The position numbers were made by a program, and so were the translations under genes. A stretch of 64,000 bases of DNA, taken from positions 228,453-292,452 of the forward strand of contig NZ_SNXI01000002.1 of the NCBI RefSeq assembly GCF_004362895.1, given 5' to 3'. Position 1 is the first letter of the stretch; the number at the start of each line of letters is the position of its first letter. Source of the stretch: Idiomarina aquatica. GTDB lineage: Bacteria; Pseudomonadota; Gammaproteobacteria; Enterobacterales; Alteromonadaceae. The notes below the pieces were generated by a model. The model saw only the letters and a list, made by a program, of their open reading frames with translations, was not told the DNA's origin and ran no database searches. Below are positions 30,722 to 39,285 of this stretch, piece after piece.

Positions 30722-32056
30722 ATGGCAGAACTGCTGACAATTTCAGGAATTCGGCCCATATTGCTGGCGCTGGTGGGCGTGCTGGCGATGGTGGTGCTGC
30801 GCTACTCGTGGCGTAACTTTCGTTTAGACCCGCGCCGCGGCGTTTTTATGCGCTACATGAGCCTGTGTCTGGCTGCGGTGCTGGTACTCATTGTCAGTAA
30901 TCACTTACTGCTATTTTTTGCCGCCTGGGTATCGATAAGCCTGCTATTGCACCAGTTACTGATGTTTTACCCCGAGCGCGACAGGGCGGTGTTAGCCGCG
31001 CACAAAAAGTTTATTCTGGCCCGCTGCTCCGAAACCTTTCTGGGCATCGCACTGCTGCTAATTTATCTGCAAACCGGCACCGCGACACTTGATCGTGCGT
31101 TAGCGTTGATGCCACAGGAGCCTCACCTTATGCAGCATGCCGCGGCCATTTGTCTGGTAATGGCGGCGCTGATTAAATGTGCCCAGCTACCACTGCATGG
31201 CTGGTTAATTCAGGTGGTAGAAGCGCCAACACCGGTATCAGCGTTGTTGCACGCAGGCATTATTAATTTGGGCGGCTTATTACTATTGGTCACTAAACCG
31301 GTGTGGAGCGTCTCCACGCCCGCCATTTGGCTACTGTGCCTGGTGGCGGCAGTATCATGCTGTGTTGCGGCATTAATTATGGCGACACGGATCAGCATAA
31401 AAGTTCGCCTTGCATGGTCTACCAGCGCCCAGATGGGGTTAATGCTGCTGGAAATCGGCCTCGGTTACTACGATCTGGCGCTGCTGCATTTAGTCGCGCA
31501 CTCGGTTTATAAGGCGCACGCGTTTTTGTCGGTGAGCGAAGTGGCGTACATCAAGCAATCGGAAGCGCGTTCACTGCCGCGGGTAGTCATGGTGTTTGTG
31601 CTATTTCAGCTTGCCTGTATTGCCGCGGCATGGCTGCTCACCGGGTCGGCTAAATGGTTGCCATCGGCGCTGTTGGCTATGGTCCTGGCAACCATTTGGA
31701 TGAATTTAAACCGCAGTGGCTGGCGACTGTTACTGTCTTCAGCGCTGGTTATCAGTTATGGCCTGCTGGTGTGGGGTGCTGCGCAGATAATCGATAATCG
31801 TGATATTTCGCTGCCATTAGAGTTAGCCACCGCCGCCATCGCTAATGTGTTTGCCATTTGCTATTGGCTGATACATCACACCCCGCAATATGCTGTCAGT
31901 CAGCGCTGGTTTATTAGTTTAAATGCCGGTTTGTATCTGGATGAATGGCTGACCCGGTTAGTGTTGTGGCTATGGCCGAGCCATCCCATCCACTACTATC
32001 AATCACGCAATAATGTCAGTGCCGTAAAGGGAAAGTTGTATGAGCAAACTCGCTGA
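30722..32056 (+). CDS. dabB: DabB, NuoL-like membrane subunit of the DAB inorganic carbon transporter
   Basis: 444 residues, polytopic with about 12 helices. It belongs to the proton-conducting membrane transporter (NuoL/MrpA) family but is shorter than a respiratory subunit. Typical motifs are LPLHGWLIQVVEAPTPVSAL, LLHAGIINLGGLLL and ALLHLVAHSVYKAHAFLSV, which hold the conserved Lys/His of the ion channel. Its partner dabA overlaps its end by 17 bases. The DAB complex uses the cation gradient to drive CO2 to bicarbonate conversion and accumulation. GGACGGGG precedes the ATG. Confidence 0.9.
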   Translation: MAELLTISGIRPILLALVGVLAMVVLRYSWRNFRLDPRRGVFMRYMSLCLAAVLVLIVSNHLLLFFAAWVSISLLLHQLLMFYPERDRAVLAAHKKFILARCSETFLGIALLLIYLQTGTATLDRALALMPQEPHLMQHAAAICLVMAALIKCAQLPLHGWLIQVVEAPTPVSALLHAGIINLGGLLLLVTKPVWSVSTPAIWLLCLVAAVSCCVAALIMATRISIKVRLAWSTSAQMGLMLLEIGLGYYDLALLHLVAHSVYKAHAFLSVSEVAYIKQSEARSLPRVVMVFVLFQLACIAAAWLLTGSAKWLPSALLAMVLATIWMNLNRSGWRLLLSSALVISYGLLVWGAAQIIDNRDISLPLELATAAIANVFAICYWLIHHTPQYAVSQRWFISLNAGLYLDEWLTRLVLWLWPSHPIHYYQSRNNVSAVKGKLYEQTR

Positions 32057-34256
32057 AGTTGCCGCGCAGGCTGTCGCTAACGTCGCCCCGCAATGGCCGC
32101 TGCCACAGTGGGTGGCGGTTAATCCATTGTGGGAATTTCGGCATCGCCCGCTGCCGGAGGTTGCCGCTGAATGGCGCTATTATGGTGACGTGGCGTTAAC
32201 CATGAGTGCCGAGTTTTATCTACAGCAGGCAGAGCAGGGCGGTATCGATGCAGAGCTGATTAGCGAGGATATGCGGCTGGGTTTACTTAAGCTTCGCGAA
32301 ACGCCGCGCTTTTATAATGTCAGCCATCTGGTTGACCGCTATCAGCAGCGCCGCCGCAAAATGCTGTGGCACGACGAGGTGGTATTCCAAATAAGCCAGA
32401 GTTGCGGTTTGTTTATGCAGTTTCCGCGGCGCTTTCAGGGGCAGGGCAGTGCCAGTTCGCTTTACCAGCACTGGTTAACGATTTCGCGCGCGGACCGCGG
32501 TATCGAAACACTGATGGATGAAGAAGATCTGAACCAACTGTTTGCCGGCTTGCCCGATACACCGGCCGCGCTGTTTCAGGCCTGCGAGGAAACTTATCTG
32601 GCGTCGGCTGGTGATAGCGAACAGCGCTATTATTGTCAGGCACTGCTGACTGACGTGCTCGGCTGGGCCGCAGCCTTGAGCTATCAGGACCGTCAGTATG
32701 GAAGTGACTGGCTGATCCAGTTATTGGCGATTCGCATGGCCTGGGATTTTATTTTGTGGCAGCTGGCAGAAATGACCAACGCGGATGTGTTTGCATCCAT
32801 TGCGGACCATTTCAGGCAGCAATTAAGCCATAGCGAACAGGCGTTAGAGCAAGTCAGTGAGCGCCAGGCGGTGTTCTGGCAATGGCAAAAAGCTTACGAG
32901 AAAACCCAGCTTAAGAAGCTACAATTTAAGCCGGCGCCTGAGGTATCGGCTGATAAACCTGAGTTACAAGCGGTGTTTTGCATCGATGTGCGCTCTGAGC
33001 GCTACCGCCGCGCTTTACAAGCTGCCGGGCAAGCACAAGGCTTGCCAACCCGGACTAAAGGCTTTGCCGGCTTCTTTGGCGTGCCGTTGGGGCGCGAAGA
33101 CGAGCAACAACGCATCCCGCATGTTCCGGGCTTATTGAGCCCGAGCTTTTACGTTAAACAGCAAGGTACCGACGCGCCGCTAAAAGATTTACTGTCCCGT
33201 GCATTTAATAGCCCGGCATCGATGTTTACCGGGGTCGAAGCACTGGGTCTGAGCAAACTGGTGGAATTGATCAAGGGCAAACCAGGCTTGTTGGATACCG
33301 CGACATTTAATGCCGACTCAGAGATTTATCACAACGGTCAGCCAGTTACCTGTGATCAACTGGCGGAGATGTGTGCGCAGGCATTGGCCGGTATGCAATT
33401 TACCGAATTCGCTGAACACGTGGTGCTGGTCGGGCATGGGGCTAAGCACAGTAATAACGCCCAGCGGGCGGGCATGAACTGCGGCGCCTGTGGTGGCCAA
33501 ACGGGAGCCCTTAGTGCCCGCGTATTGTGCCATTTACTGAATCAGTCGGCTATTCGCCAGCGTTTGTCCGCCCACGGCTACAACATTCCCAGCAATACGG
33601 CCTTTTATGCTGCTTTGCATGAGACAGTGACCGATGAGGTTTTTTGGCTCTCGGACGATGTCCCGGAAAAGCTGCAGGCAACGTTTAAACAGGCAAGTGG
33701 GGCGCTGCAGCAGGAACACAATCGTGCAACCCGTGCCAACCACTGGGCCGAACTACGGCCGGAATGGGGCCTTGCCGGTAATCAGGCTTTGTTTTTTGGT
33801 AACGCCCGGCGTTTAAGCGAGCAGAACCCGCAGGGCCATACCTTTTTGCATGATTACGACGCGCAACGTGATACTGACGGCTCATTGCTTACTGCATTGC
33901 TATCAGCACCGGGATTGGTGGCGAACTGGATTAACTGGCAGTACTACACCGCGGTGACCGAGCCCGCCCGTTTAGGCAGTGGCAATAAGTTGCTGCATAA
34001 CCGCGTAGCCAATGATATCGGCGTATTCGAAGGTAATGGCGGCGACTTGCGACTGGGGCTTGCCTGGCAGTCTGTGCACGACGGCGAAGATTTCGTCCAT
34101 AAACCGTTGCGTCTTAGCGTCATTATCGAAGCAGACGACGAAGCGCTTATCCACAAAGCCCTGGCACAAGCCAGCGACTTTAACCAATTGTACCAACATC
34201 AATGGATTGACGTTTACCGACTCAACGCACGAGGTGATCTATGCCCAATCGAGTAA
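32040..34256 (+). CDS. dabA: DabA (DUF2309), carbonic-anhydrase-like subunit of the DAB transporter
   Basis: 738 residues. The zinc site is recognisable: AVFCIDVRSERYRR gives Cys314 and Asp316, and VLVGHGAKHSNNAQ with MNCGACGG gives His466 and Cys481. The 15-residue His-Cys spacing is the same as in the Halothiobacillus protein. WVAVNPLWEFRHRPLPEVA near the N-terminus is also typical. The start lies inside the end of dabB, so the two are translationally coupled. In a heterotroph this system supplies bicarbonate for anaplerotic and biosynthetic carboxylations under low CO2; nothing in the window suggests carbon fixation. Confidence 0.93.
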   Translation: MSKLAEVAAQAVANVAPQWPLPQWVAVNPLWEFRHRPLPEVAAEWRYYGDVALTMSAEFYLQQAEQGGIDAELISEDMRLGLLKLRETPRFYNVSHLVDRYQQRRRKMLWHDEVVFQISQSCGLFMQFPRRFQGQGSASSLYQHWLTISRADRGIETLMDEEDLNQLFAGLPDTPAALFQACEETYLASAGDSEQRYYCQALLTDVLGWAAALSYQDRQYGSDWLIQLLAIRMAWDFILWQLAEMTNADVFASIADHFRQQLSHSEQALEQVSERQAVFWQWQKAYEKTQLKKLQFKPAPEVSADKPELQAVFCIDVRSERYRRALQAAGQAQGLPTRTKGFAGFFGVPLGREDEQQRIPHVPGLLSPSFYVKQQGTDAPLKDLLSRAFNSPASMFTGVEALGLSKLVELIKGKPGLLDTATFNADSEIYHNGQPVTCDQLAEMCAQALAGMQFTEFAEHVVLVGHGAKHSNNAQRAGMNCGACGGQTGALSARVLCHLLNQSAIRQRLSAHGYNIPSNTAFYAALHETVTDEVFWLSDDVPEKLQATFKQASGALQQEHNRATRANHWAELRPEWGLAGNQALFFGNARRLSEQNPQGHTFLHDYDAQRDTDGSLLTALLSAPGLVANWINWQYYTAVTEPARLGSGNKLLHNRVANDIGVFEGNGGDLRLGLAWQSVHDGEDFVHKPLRLSVIIEADDEALIHKALAQASDFNQLYQHQWIDVYRLNARGDLCPIE

Positions 34257-34477
34257 GAACCGACAGCGAGAAAACGTCAGCGCCGTCAACGCGCACCTGT
34301 TATTTATTGAAAGATCTCTACGACTGCATTCGCAATCGGCCGTTCAATAAGCCGTTCAGCCTGCAGCACGAAGATGGCAGTGTCGATGAAGGACTAACAA
34401 CAGAGCAAGACATGAAAAACGCATTATGGCGACGTAAAAACCCATTTTTACAGCGCCCGGTAGTTTTTAAGTGTTAA
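34241..34477 (+). CDS. small hypothetical protein, third gene of the dab operon
   Basis: 78 residues, overlapping the end of dabA by 16 bases and preceded by GAGGTGATCT, a good ribosome site; this makes it a likely real gene. I do not recognise the family. It is soluble, basic in both halves (TRTCYLLKDLYDCIRNRPF, then NALWRRKNPFLQRP), with three Cys and a middle acidic stretch. It is not the PII-like protein found with some bicarbonate transporters. It converges on flgN with 15 bases between stops. Confidence 0.6.
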   Translation: MPNRVRTDSEKTSAPSTRTCYLLKDLYDCIRNRPFNKPFSLQHEDGSVDEGLTTEQDMKNALWRRKNPFLQRPVVFKC

Positions 34478-34492
34478 AAATCATACTAAACG

Positions 34493-34897
34493 CTAGCGTA
34501 TTTTGCCTTTGGCGTTGTAGGTCAGGCTGTCTTTTTTGGCGTTTGAGAGGATGGCTTGTTTGAGCTGTTCGATGCTGTTTAAGGTAGATTGCACAACGCG
34601 TTCGTTTACCGCACTTTGCTGCTGCACATCAGCTAGCTGACGTTTTATTTCAGTTACTTGTGCGGCGAGGGCATCGTCGTCTTTTAACAAGTTTGCATCG
34701 GGATGTTCACGTAGCGTGGCGTCAAGCGAAGATACCTGCTCAAGCTGCTGCGCTTTTTGCTGTGCGATATCCGCAACGCTGCTGTGTTGGCGTTCTACAA
34801 TGGCTTTGAGTTCTTGCTGTTGCAGTGCAGCAAGGGCATCTAGCGAGTCTGCCAGCTGTTGTAGAAGCTCGTTAACAGGTGTTGCGGTAGCGCTCAT
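34493..34897 (-). CDS. flgN: flagellar export chaperone FlgN
   Basis: 134 residues, almost entirely helical and Gln/Ala-rich (LLQQLADSLDALAALQQQ, then LNSIEQLKQAIL), the FlgN pattern. It escorts the hook-filament junction proteins FlgK and FlgL, both encoded in this window, to the export gate. It lies 10 bases after flgM, and the pair share a sigma28 promoter. Confidence 0.88.
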   Translation of the reverse strand: MSATATPVNELLQQLADSLDALAALQQQELKAIVERQHSSVADIAQQKAQQLEQVSSLDATLREHPDANLLKDDDALAAQVTEIKRQLADVQQQSAVNERVVQSTLNSIEQLKQAILSNAKKDSLTYNAKGKIR

Positions 34898-34907
34898 AAA
34901 TTAGCGG

Positions 34908-35237
34908 TTACTCGTCGCCGTCAATTTGCGAACCAAACAGATCGCCTTCGAACTGCGCTAACTTAGACGCTAAACGGTCAACGTCGACTTTATACGAACC
35001 GTTTTCGATTTGCGCCTTGATGCGGTCAACCTTCGCCTGGTCGATACCGCTGCTGTTCATCGCTTTTTCCTGCAGGCCGCTAAGTTGTTGCGCCTCTGAG
35101 GTTAACGATACGGAATCACCGCCGCTTTTAGCGGGTGCCGGGCTGTTGCCGGAGTTATTACCACCTTCCACCTGACGGTTAGTCTTGGTGTCGATAGTGG
35201 TATTTTTTAATCCTGCATTATTGATATTGATTGGCAT
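34908..35237 (-). CDS. flgM: anti-sigma28 factor FlgM
   Basis: 109 residues. N-terminal MPININNAG, a disordered Gly/Ser/Asn-rich middle, and a C-terminal sigma-binding part with VDRIKAQIENGSYKVDVDRL, typical of FlgM. It holds sigma28 (FliA) inactive until it is exported through the finished hook. Its own sigma28 promoter, immediately upstream, gives autoregulation. Confidence 0.93.
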   Translation of the reverse strand: MPININNAGLKNTTIDTKTNRQVEGGNNSGNSPAPAKSGGDSVSLTSEAQQLSGLQEKAMNSSGIDQAKVDRIKAQIENGSYKVDVDRLASKLAQFEGDLFGSQIDGDE

Positions 35238-35273
35238 ATTGTCTCGCCTCGCTAGATAGAAGTTCTCGTGCCC

Positions 35274-35300
35274 TTATCGACACTTTGCGAGAAACCTTTA
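35274..35300 (-). promoter_or_regulatory. sigma28 promoter of flgM-flgN
   Basis: On the minus strand -35 TAAAGGTT (35293-35300), 11 bases, -10 GTCGATAA (35274-35281). This is one of the best matches in the window. Confidence 0.8.
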
Positions 35301-35333
35301 ATCTTTTTTGCTACTTTTTTGACCGTCGACATA

Positions 35334-36047
35334 TTACAACTGCACGGTCACTTCGTTTAAACCGGTGACAATCGCTTCTAACGACTTGTTAGAACGCGTG
35401 TTTTGCACCGCCACCGACTCGCCTTTCAGGCCGTCAGCCAATGCTTTGCCACTGGCTGTTATTTGCAATGCCTTGCTTTTAGCCACTATTGTAACCTTTT
35501 CCCCCGAACAAACAAGGCAGGTGTCGCTGGCTTCAATCGGCTGTCCGGAGCGCACGCGTCTTTTGATCCGCGCGCCGACTAACGTATCTGCTGAGGTAAA
35601 TACATTAGATCGAATACGATTAATATCCACTTCTTGTGTGGTCAAATCAGATTCCGAAACCAGGTGCCCCGGAGACATCGGTACTGCAGCCGTAATTACC
35701 GGCTTATAACGATAAATACGAACCGGCACATAGGTACGCCAGGCGGTTGGTGCGGCGCACTCAATTTCAACCGTGGTATAACTATCGAGCCCTGAATTAG
35801 AGGCAAAACTGACCTGCGGCTGCTCGCTGCATTTTTTGGCCACCATACGCGGATCCAGGTTATTCGCCACAATCTCGACCCGACCATTATCGGGCGCAGT
35901 TACCTGAGCTTTAACAAAGTCGTGCGCCAACGTCTGCAAGGCTTTGTGATCTAAACTATCGCTTTTACGTTCGTTTGCATTCGCAACCGAGCCCGAATGC
36001 GCTATGATCAAAAGCAAACTGATTAATAAGCTATTGCGTATTATCAT
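35334..36047 (-). CDS. flgA: flagellar P-ring assembly chaperone FlgA
   Basis: 237 residues with a signal peptide (hydrophobic residues 7-24). The C-terminal half is the SAF domain of FlgA: PMSPGHLVSESDLTTQEVD, then TLVGARIKRRVRSGQPI and VTIVAKSKALQITASGKALA. It acts in the periplasm to assemble FlgI. A consensus sigma54 site lies about 119 bases upstream on the same strand. It is divergent from cheV. Confidence 0.9.
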   Translation of the reverse strand: MIIRNSLLISLLLIIAHSGSVANANERKSDSLDHKALQTLAHDFVKAQVTAPDNGRVEIVANNLDPRMVAKKCSEQPQVSFASNSGLDSYTTVEIECAAPTAWRTYVPVRIYRYKPVITAAVPMSPGHLVSESDLTTQEVDINRIRSNVFTSADTLVGARIKRRVRSGQPIEASDTCLVCSGEKVTIVAKSKALQITASGKALADGLKGESVAVQNTRSNKSLEAIVTGLNEVTVQL

Positions 36048-36165
36048 TGTCTAATTCCACTAAGGTTTAATGGTCTTCTGCCGACACATTCTTTAACAAT
36101 AGAGAATGTTACTAACGTCAAGTTTTTGTCACTGACGTTACGGCACCACGAATTACAATAGCTTA

Positions 36166-36181
36166 AGCAAGGAGCATGCCA
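36166..36181 (-). promoter_or_regulatory. sigma54 promoter of flgA
   Basis: The minus strand reads TGGCATGCTCCTTGCT, with GG and GC 10 bases apart. The match to TGGCACG-N4-TTGCW is nearly perfect. Transcription would start near 36155, giving a leader of about 108 bases. The divergent cheV start lies 33 bases away; no promoter for cheV could be picked out in the gap. Confidence 0.75.
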
Positions 36182-36213
36182 GCGGTCAGCCTGCTCCGAT
36201 AAAAGGAGTGAAC

Positions 36214-37158
36214 ATGGCGAGTATCCTGGACTCGGTAAACCAACGCACACAGATGGTCGGCCAAAATCGGCTGGAATTATTACTGTTTAAGCTGGCCGGT
36301 AAACAGCGTTTTGGTATTAATGTATTTAAAGTGCGCGAAGTGCTGCCGTGCCCTAAGTTGACCGCCATGCCGCATCGCAATCGTTTAGTTCGCGGTGTCG
36401 CTCATATCCGTGGCCAGGCTATCTCGATTATCGATTTGAGTATGGCTACCGGTGGCCCGGAAATTACTGACATCCAAAACCGCTTTATTATTATTGCCGA
36501 GTATAACCGCACGGTGCAGGGCTTTTTGGTCGGTGGTGTTGACCGCATTATCAATATCAATTGGGAAGAGATCCTGCCACCGCCAAAAGGCACAGGCCGC
36601 GATGCCTATCTGACCGCGGTTACCGAAATTGACAAAGAGCTGGTCGAAATCATCGATGTCGAGCGTATTTTGGCCGACATCACCCCGGTTAATACCGACA
36701 TCAGCGAAGAAGTCGCTAACCAGCCCATTAACGTGGCGAAAGAAAACCTGACGATTTTGATCACCGATGACTCGGCCGTGGCTCGTGGCCAGATTAAGCG
36801 TGCGTTGCAGTCACTTGAAATTCCAATGGAGATTAAAAAGAACGGTAAAGAAGCGCTGGACTGGTTAAAAGAAAAGGCTCAGGAAGTCGACGGCGATGTG
36901 CATCCGCACGTGCCGGTGCTGGTATCAGATGTCGAAATGCCGGTTATGGATGGCTATACCCTGACCGCCGAAATCAAAGCCGATCCCAAACTCGCCGGTG
37001 TTCATGTTATTCTGCATACGTCGTTGAGTGGGGTGTTTAACCAAGCTATGGTTAAAAAGGTGGGCGCCGATGACTTTATCGCCAAATTCCACCCCGATGA
37101 GCTGGCAACTGCCGTTAAAAAATGGCTTAATGCAGAAGCAGACGTCAATATTGAATAA
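36214..37158 (+). CDS. cheV: chemotaxis coupling protein CheV
   Basis: 314 residues from ATG 36214, which has AAGGAG 5 bases upstream; an in-frame GTG two codons earlier is less well placed. The CheW-like domain (about 10-160) has LLFKLAGKQRFGINVFKVRE and RGVAHIRGQAISIIDLS. The receiver domain (about 180-310) has LITDDSAVARGQIK, phospho-acceptor VLVSDVEMPVMDG, a Thr in LHTSLSG and Lys in DFIAKFHP. It couples chemoreceptors to CheA and tunes adaptation. cheR follows after 36 bases. Confidence 0.95.
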   Translation: MASILDSVNQRTQMVGQNRLELLLFKLAGKQRFGINVFKVREVLPCPKLTAMPHRNRLVRGVAHIRGQAISIIDLSMATGGPEITDIQNRFIIIAEYNRTVQGFLVGGVDRIININWEEILPPPKGTGRDAYLTAVTEIDKELVEIIDVERILADITPVNTDISEEVANQPINVAKENLTILITDDSAVARGQIKRALQSLEIPMEIKKNGKEALDWLKEKAQEVDGDVHPHVPVLVSDVEMPVMDGYTLTAEIKADPKLAGVHVILHTSLSGVFNQAMVKKVGADDFIAKFHPDELATAVKKWLNAEADVNIE

Positions 37159-37194
37159 GCTTAATCAGAATAAAAACAACGCAGTAGAGAAAAC

Positions 37195-38028
37195 GTGACC
37201 AATAAAGAGCTCAGTCAGTCAGAGTACCAGGAGTTTCGTCAGTTTTTAGAGCATCAGTGCGGTATCGTGCTCGGTGATAATAAGATGTACCTGGTTAAAA
37301 GTCGCCTTAGCCCCTTGATGGCAAAATTTAACATCGACTCGCTATCCGAGTTGGTGAAAAAGTCGATGAAGATCAGCGAGCGCGCACTGCGGGCAACGGT
37401 TATCGATGCCATGACCACGAATGAGACACTGTGGTTTCGTGACACCTATCCGTTTGAGATCCTGGCGAGCCGGGTACTGCCGGAATTTAAAAACAATGCG
37501 GCACCTGTCAAAATTTGGTCATCGGCCTGTTCGTCAGGGCAGGAGCCGTACTCTATTGCCATGACCTATCTGGAATACAAAGCCAAAAACCCCGGCGGAT
37601 TAAAAGGCGGCATTCGTATTACTGCCACAGATATATCGAACAAAGTCTTAGACCAATGTGCGGTAGGAGAGTATGACAGCCTTGCAATAGCCCGTGGCCT
37701 GTCGGCTGAACGGCAAAAGAAATTCTTCACCGAAGGCAGCAAGCCCGGAGCCATGAAAGTAAAGAACGAAGTAAAAAGCTTCGTTCAATTTCGACACTTA
37801 AACCTGTTAGACAGCTACGCATTGCTCGGCAAATTCGACATCATTTTTTGCCGCAACGTACTCATCTACTTTTCTGCGGAAGTAAAGCGGAAAATCATTG
37901 CCCAATTCCGGCAATCCCTCAATCCCGGCGGCTACCTTTTCCTGGGGGCATCAGAATCAATTTCCGGTCTAACCGAAGACTTCGAAATGATCCGCTGCAA
38001 CCCGGGAATCATTTACAAAAGACGTTAA
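37195..38028 (+). CDS. cheR: chemotaxis protein methyltransferase CheR
   Basis: 277 residues, GTG start. The N-terminal helical domain (1-75) is followed by the S-adenosylmethionine domain with ATVIDAMTTNETLWFRD, IWSSACSSGQEPYSIAM, ITATDISNKVLDQ, FDIIFCRNVLIYFS and LNPGGYLFLGASES. It methylates chemoreceptor glutamates, presumably including the receptor at 8031. Its stop codon lies in the stem of a terminator hairpin. Confidence 0.95.
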   Translation: MTNKELSQSEYQEFRQFLEHQCGIVLGDNKMYLVKSRLSPLMAKFNIDSLSELVKKSMKISERALRATVIDAMTTNETLWFRDTYPFEILASRVLPEFKNNAAPVKIWSSACSSGQEPYSIAMTYLEYKAKNPGGLKGGIRITATDISNKVLDQCAVGEYDSLAIARGLSAERQKKFFTEGSKPGAMKVKNEVKSFVQFRHLNLLDSYALLGKFDIIFCRNVLIYFSAEVKRKIIAQFRQSLNPGGYLFLGASESISGLTEDFEMIRCNPGIIYKRR

Positions 38029-38053
38029 CGTGCTTCGCTGCGTTAACGTCTTT
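38018..38053 (+). terminator. terminator at the end of cheR
   Basis: AAAGACGTTAACG (38018-38030) and CGTTAACGTCTTT (38041-38053) form a 13-base perfect stem with loop TGCTTCGCTG. The cheR TAA is inside the left arm. The U run is short. Confidence 0.65.
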
Positions 38054-38055
38054 CG

Positions 38056-38335
38056 CTAGGCGCGGCCTGCGGCCGCTTGCCAGGCAGCGCGTGCTTCGCC
38101 GCGCTTTGCTTGGCGGCATTCGCTTCGCGATGCCTTGCTAGGCGCGCCTATCGGCGCTTGTTGCAAAAGCCGTAACTTGCGCCTCCGGCGCAAGAAGGCT
38201 CGTCGCGCCAAAGGCGCGACTTGCGTTTTTACGTCAAGGGGCGAAGCCCCGCCAAGCAAGCGGGCAGAGCCCGCGCCGAGCAAGGCACGGCGAAGCACGT
38301 GCCGCCCAGCAAGCCAGCGAAGCTGGCGCCTAGCG
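38056..38335. repeat. mini-hairpin array, spacer type TTGCTAGGC (array C)
   Basis: This fills the 366-base gap between cheR and flgB. Left modules are GCGGCCTGCGGCCGC, GGCATTCGCTTCGCGATGCC and GCGCCTATCGGCGC, separated by TTGCCAGGC, TTGCTTGGC and TTGCTAGGC. Right modules are GGGCGAAGCCCC, GCGGGCAGAGCCCGC and GCCAGCGAAGCTGGC, separated by GCCAAGCAA, GCCGAGCAA, GCCCAGCAA and finally GCCTAGCG. The centre (38175-38220) has two headless REP-like palindromes. It stops 8 bases before the flgB sigma54 promoter. Confidence 0.8.
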
Positions 38336-38343
38336 TTCCACCC

Positions 38344-38359
38344 TGGCACGATCTCTGCA
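38344..38359 (+). promoter_or_regulatory. sigma54 promoter of flgBCDE
   Basis: TGGCACGATCTCTGCA, with GG and GC 10 bases apart. The same TGGCAYGATCTCTGCATA is found before flgF, which shows a shared promoter design. Confidence 0.85.
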
Positions 38360-38394
38360 TAGTTTCCCATATCAAAAACACGGGAGACGAAAAA

Positions 38395-38793
38395 ATGGCA
38401 CTTTCCATGGAAAAAATCATGGGCATTCAGCAATACACGCTGGGCGTACGTACCCAACGTGCGGAGATGATTGCCAATAATATCGCCAATGCCGACACCC
38501 CCGGCTACAAGTCCAAAGGTCTTGATTTCCAGCAAGCGCTTAAACAAGCGCAGCGCGGTTCAGAAAGCTACAAGCTAGCCCGTACCCACGACAAACATTT
38601 TAACGTCGAAATAAAACCCACCGGCCAGGAAAAGTTCCGCGTGCCGACACAACCTGATACCGGTGACGGCAACACCGTCGATGTGCAGTTGGAACAAAAC
38701 TTGTATGCACAAAATGCATTGGAATACGAAATGACCATGAACTTCCTTGATGGCCGCATCAGCGGCGTAAAGAAAGCACTTAGTGGTCAATAA
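38395..38793 (+). CDS. flgB: flagellar proximal rod protein FlgB
   Basis: 132 residues from ATG 38395 (GGGAGACG upstream); a longer frame runs back through the hairpin array and is not real. It has the rod-protein N-terminal motif QRAEMIANNIANADTPGYKS and C-terminal ALEYEMTMNFLDGRISGVKK. It is the first rod component outside the MS ring. It leads the operon flgBCDE under the sigma54 promoter 36 bases upstream. Confidence 0.95.
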   Translation: MALSMEKIMGIQQYTLGVRTQRAEMIANNIANADTPGYKSKGLDFQQALKQAQRGSESYKLARTHDKHFNVEIKPTGQEKFRVPTQPDTGDGNTVDVQLEQNLYAQNALEYEMTMNFLDGRISGVKKALSGQ

Positions 38794-38807
38794 CGGGGTA
38801 GGCAGTC

Positions 38808-39260
38808 ATGAGCTTATTTAACATTTTTAATATCAGTGGATCGGCGATGAGCGCTCAGTCTGTGCGCTTAAACACCACCGCCAGTAATTTGGCGAATGCC
38901 AACTCGGTCAGCAGTAGCGTGGATGAAACTTACCGCGCGCGCAGCCCAGTGTTTGCGACCGCATTAGCCGACGCCGGTGGCAATTACCGTGGCGACAGCC
39001 TGACTAACCAAACCCAGGCCGGGCAAGCGGCCGGAGTCAAAGTTAAAGGTATCGTCGAAAGTCAGAAACCACTGCAAATCGAATACGCGCCAAATCACCC
39101 CATGGCAGACGGCAACGGTTACATCTACCGTTCTAATGTCAACACCATGGAAGAGATGGCCAACATGATTTCCGCCTCGCGCTCGTACCAGAGCAACGTG
39201 CAAGTCGCGGATACCGCCAAAACCATGACTCAACGCTTACTGCGTTTAGGTCAGGGTTAA
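38808..39260 (+). CDS. flgC: flagellar proximal rod protein FlgC
   Basis: 150 residues. It has the N-terminal LNTTASNLANANSVSSSVDE rod motif and the C-terminal SNVNTMEEMANMISASRSYQ, typical of FlgC. It starts 14 bases after flgB and is followed by flgD. Confidence 0.95.
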   Translation: MSLFNIFNISGSAMSAQSVRLNTTASNLANANSVSSSVDETYRARSPVFATALADAGGNYRGDSLTNQTQAGQAAGVKVKGIVESQKPLQIEYAPNHPMADGNGYIYRSNVNTMEEMANMISASRSYQSNVQVADTAKTMTQRLLRLGQG

Positions 39261-39285
39261 GTAACGGGTAACCAGGAGATAACCG

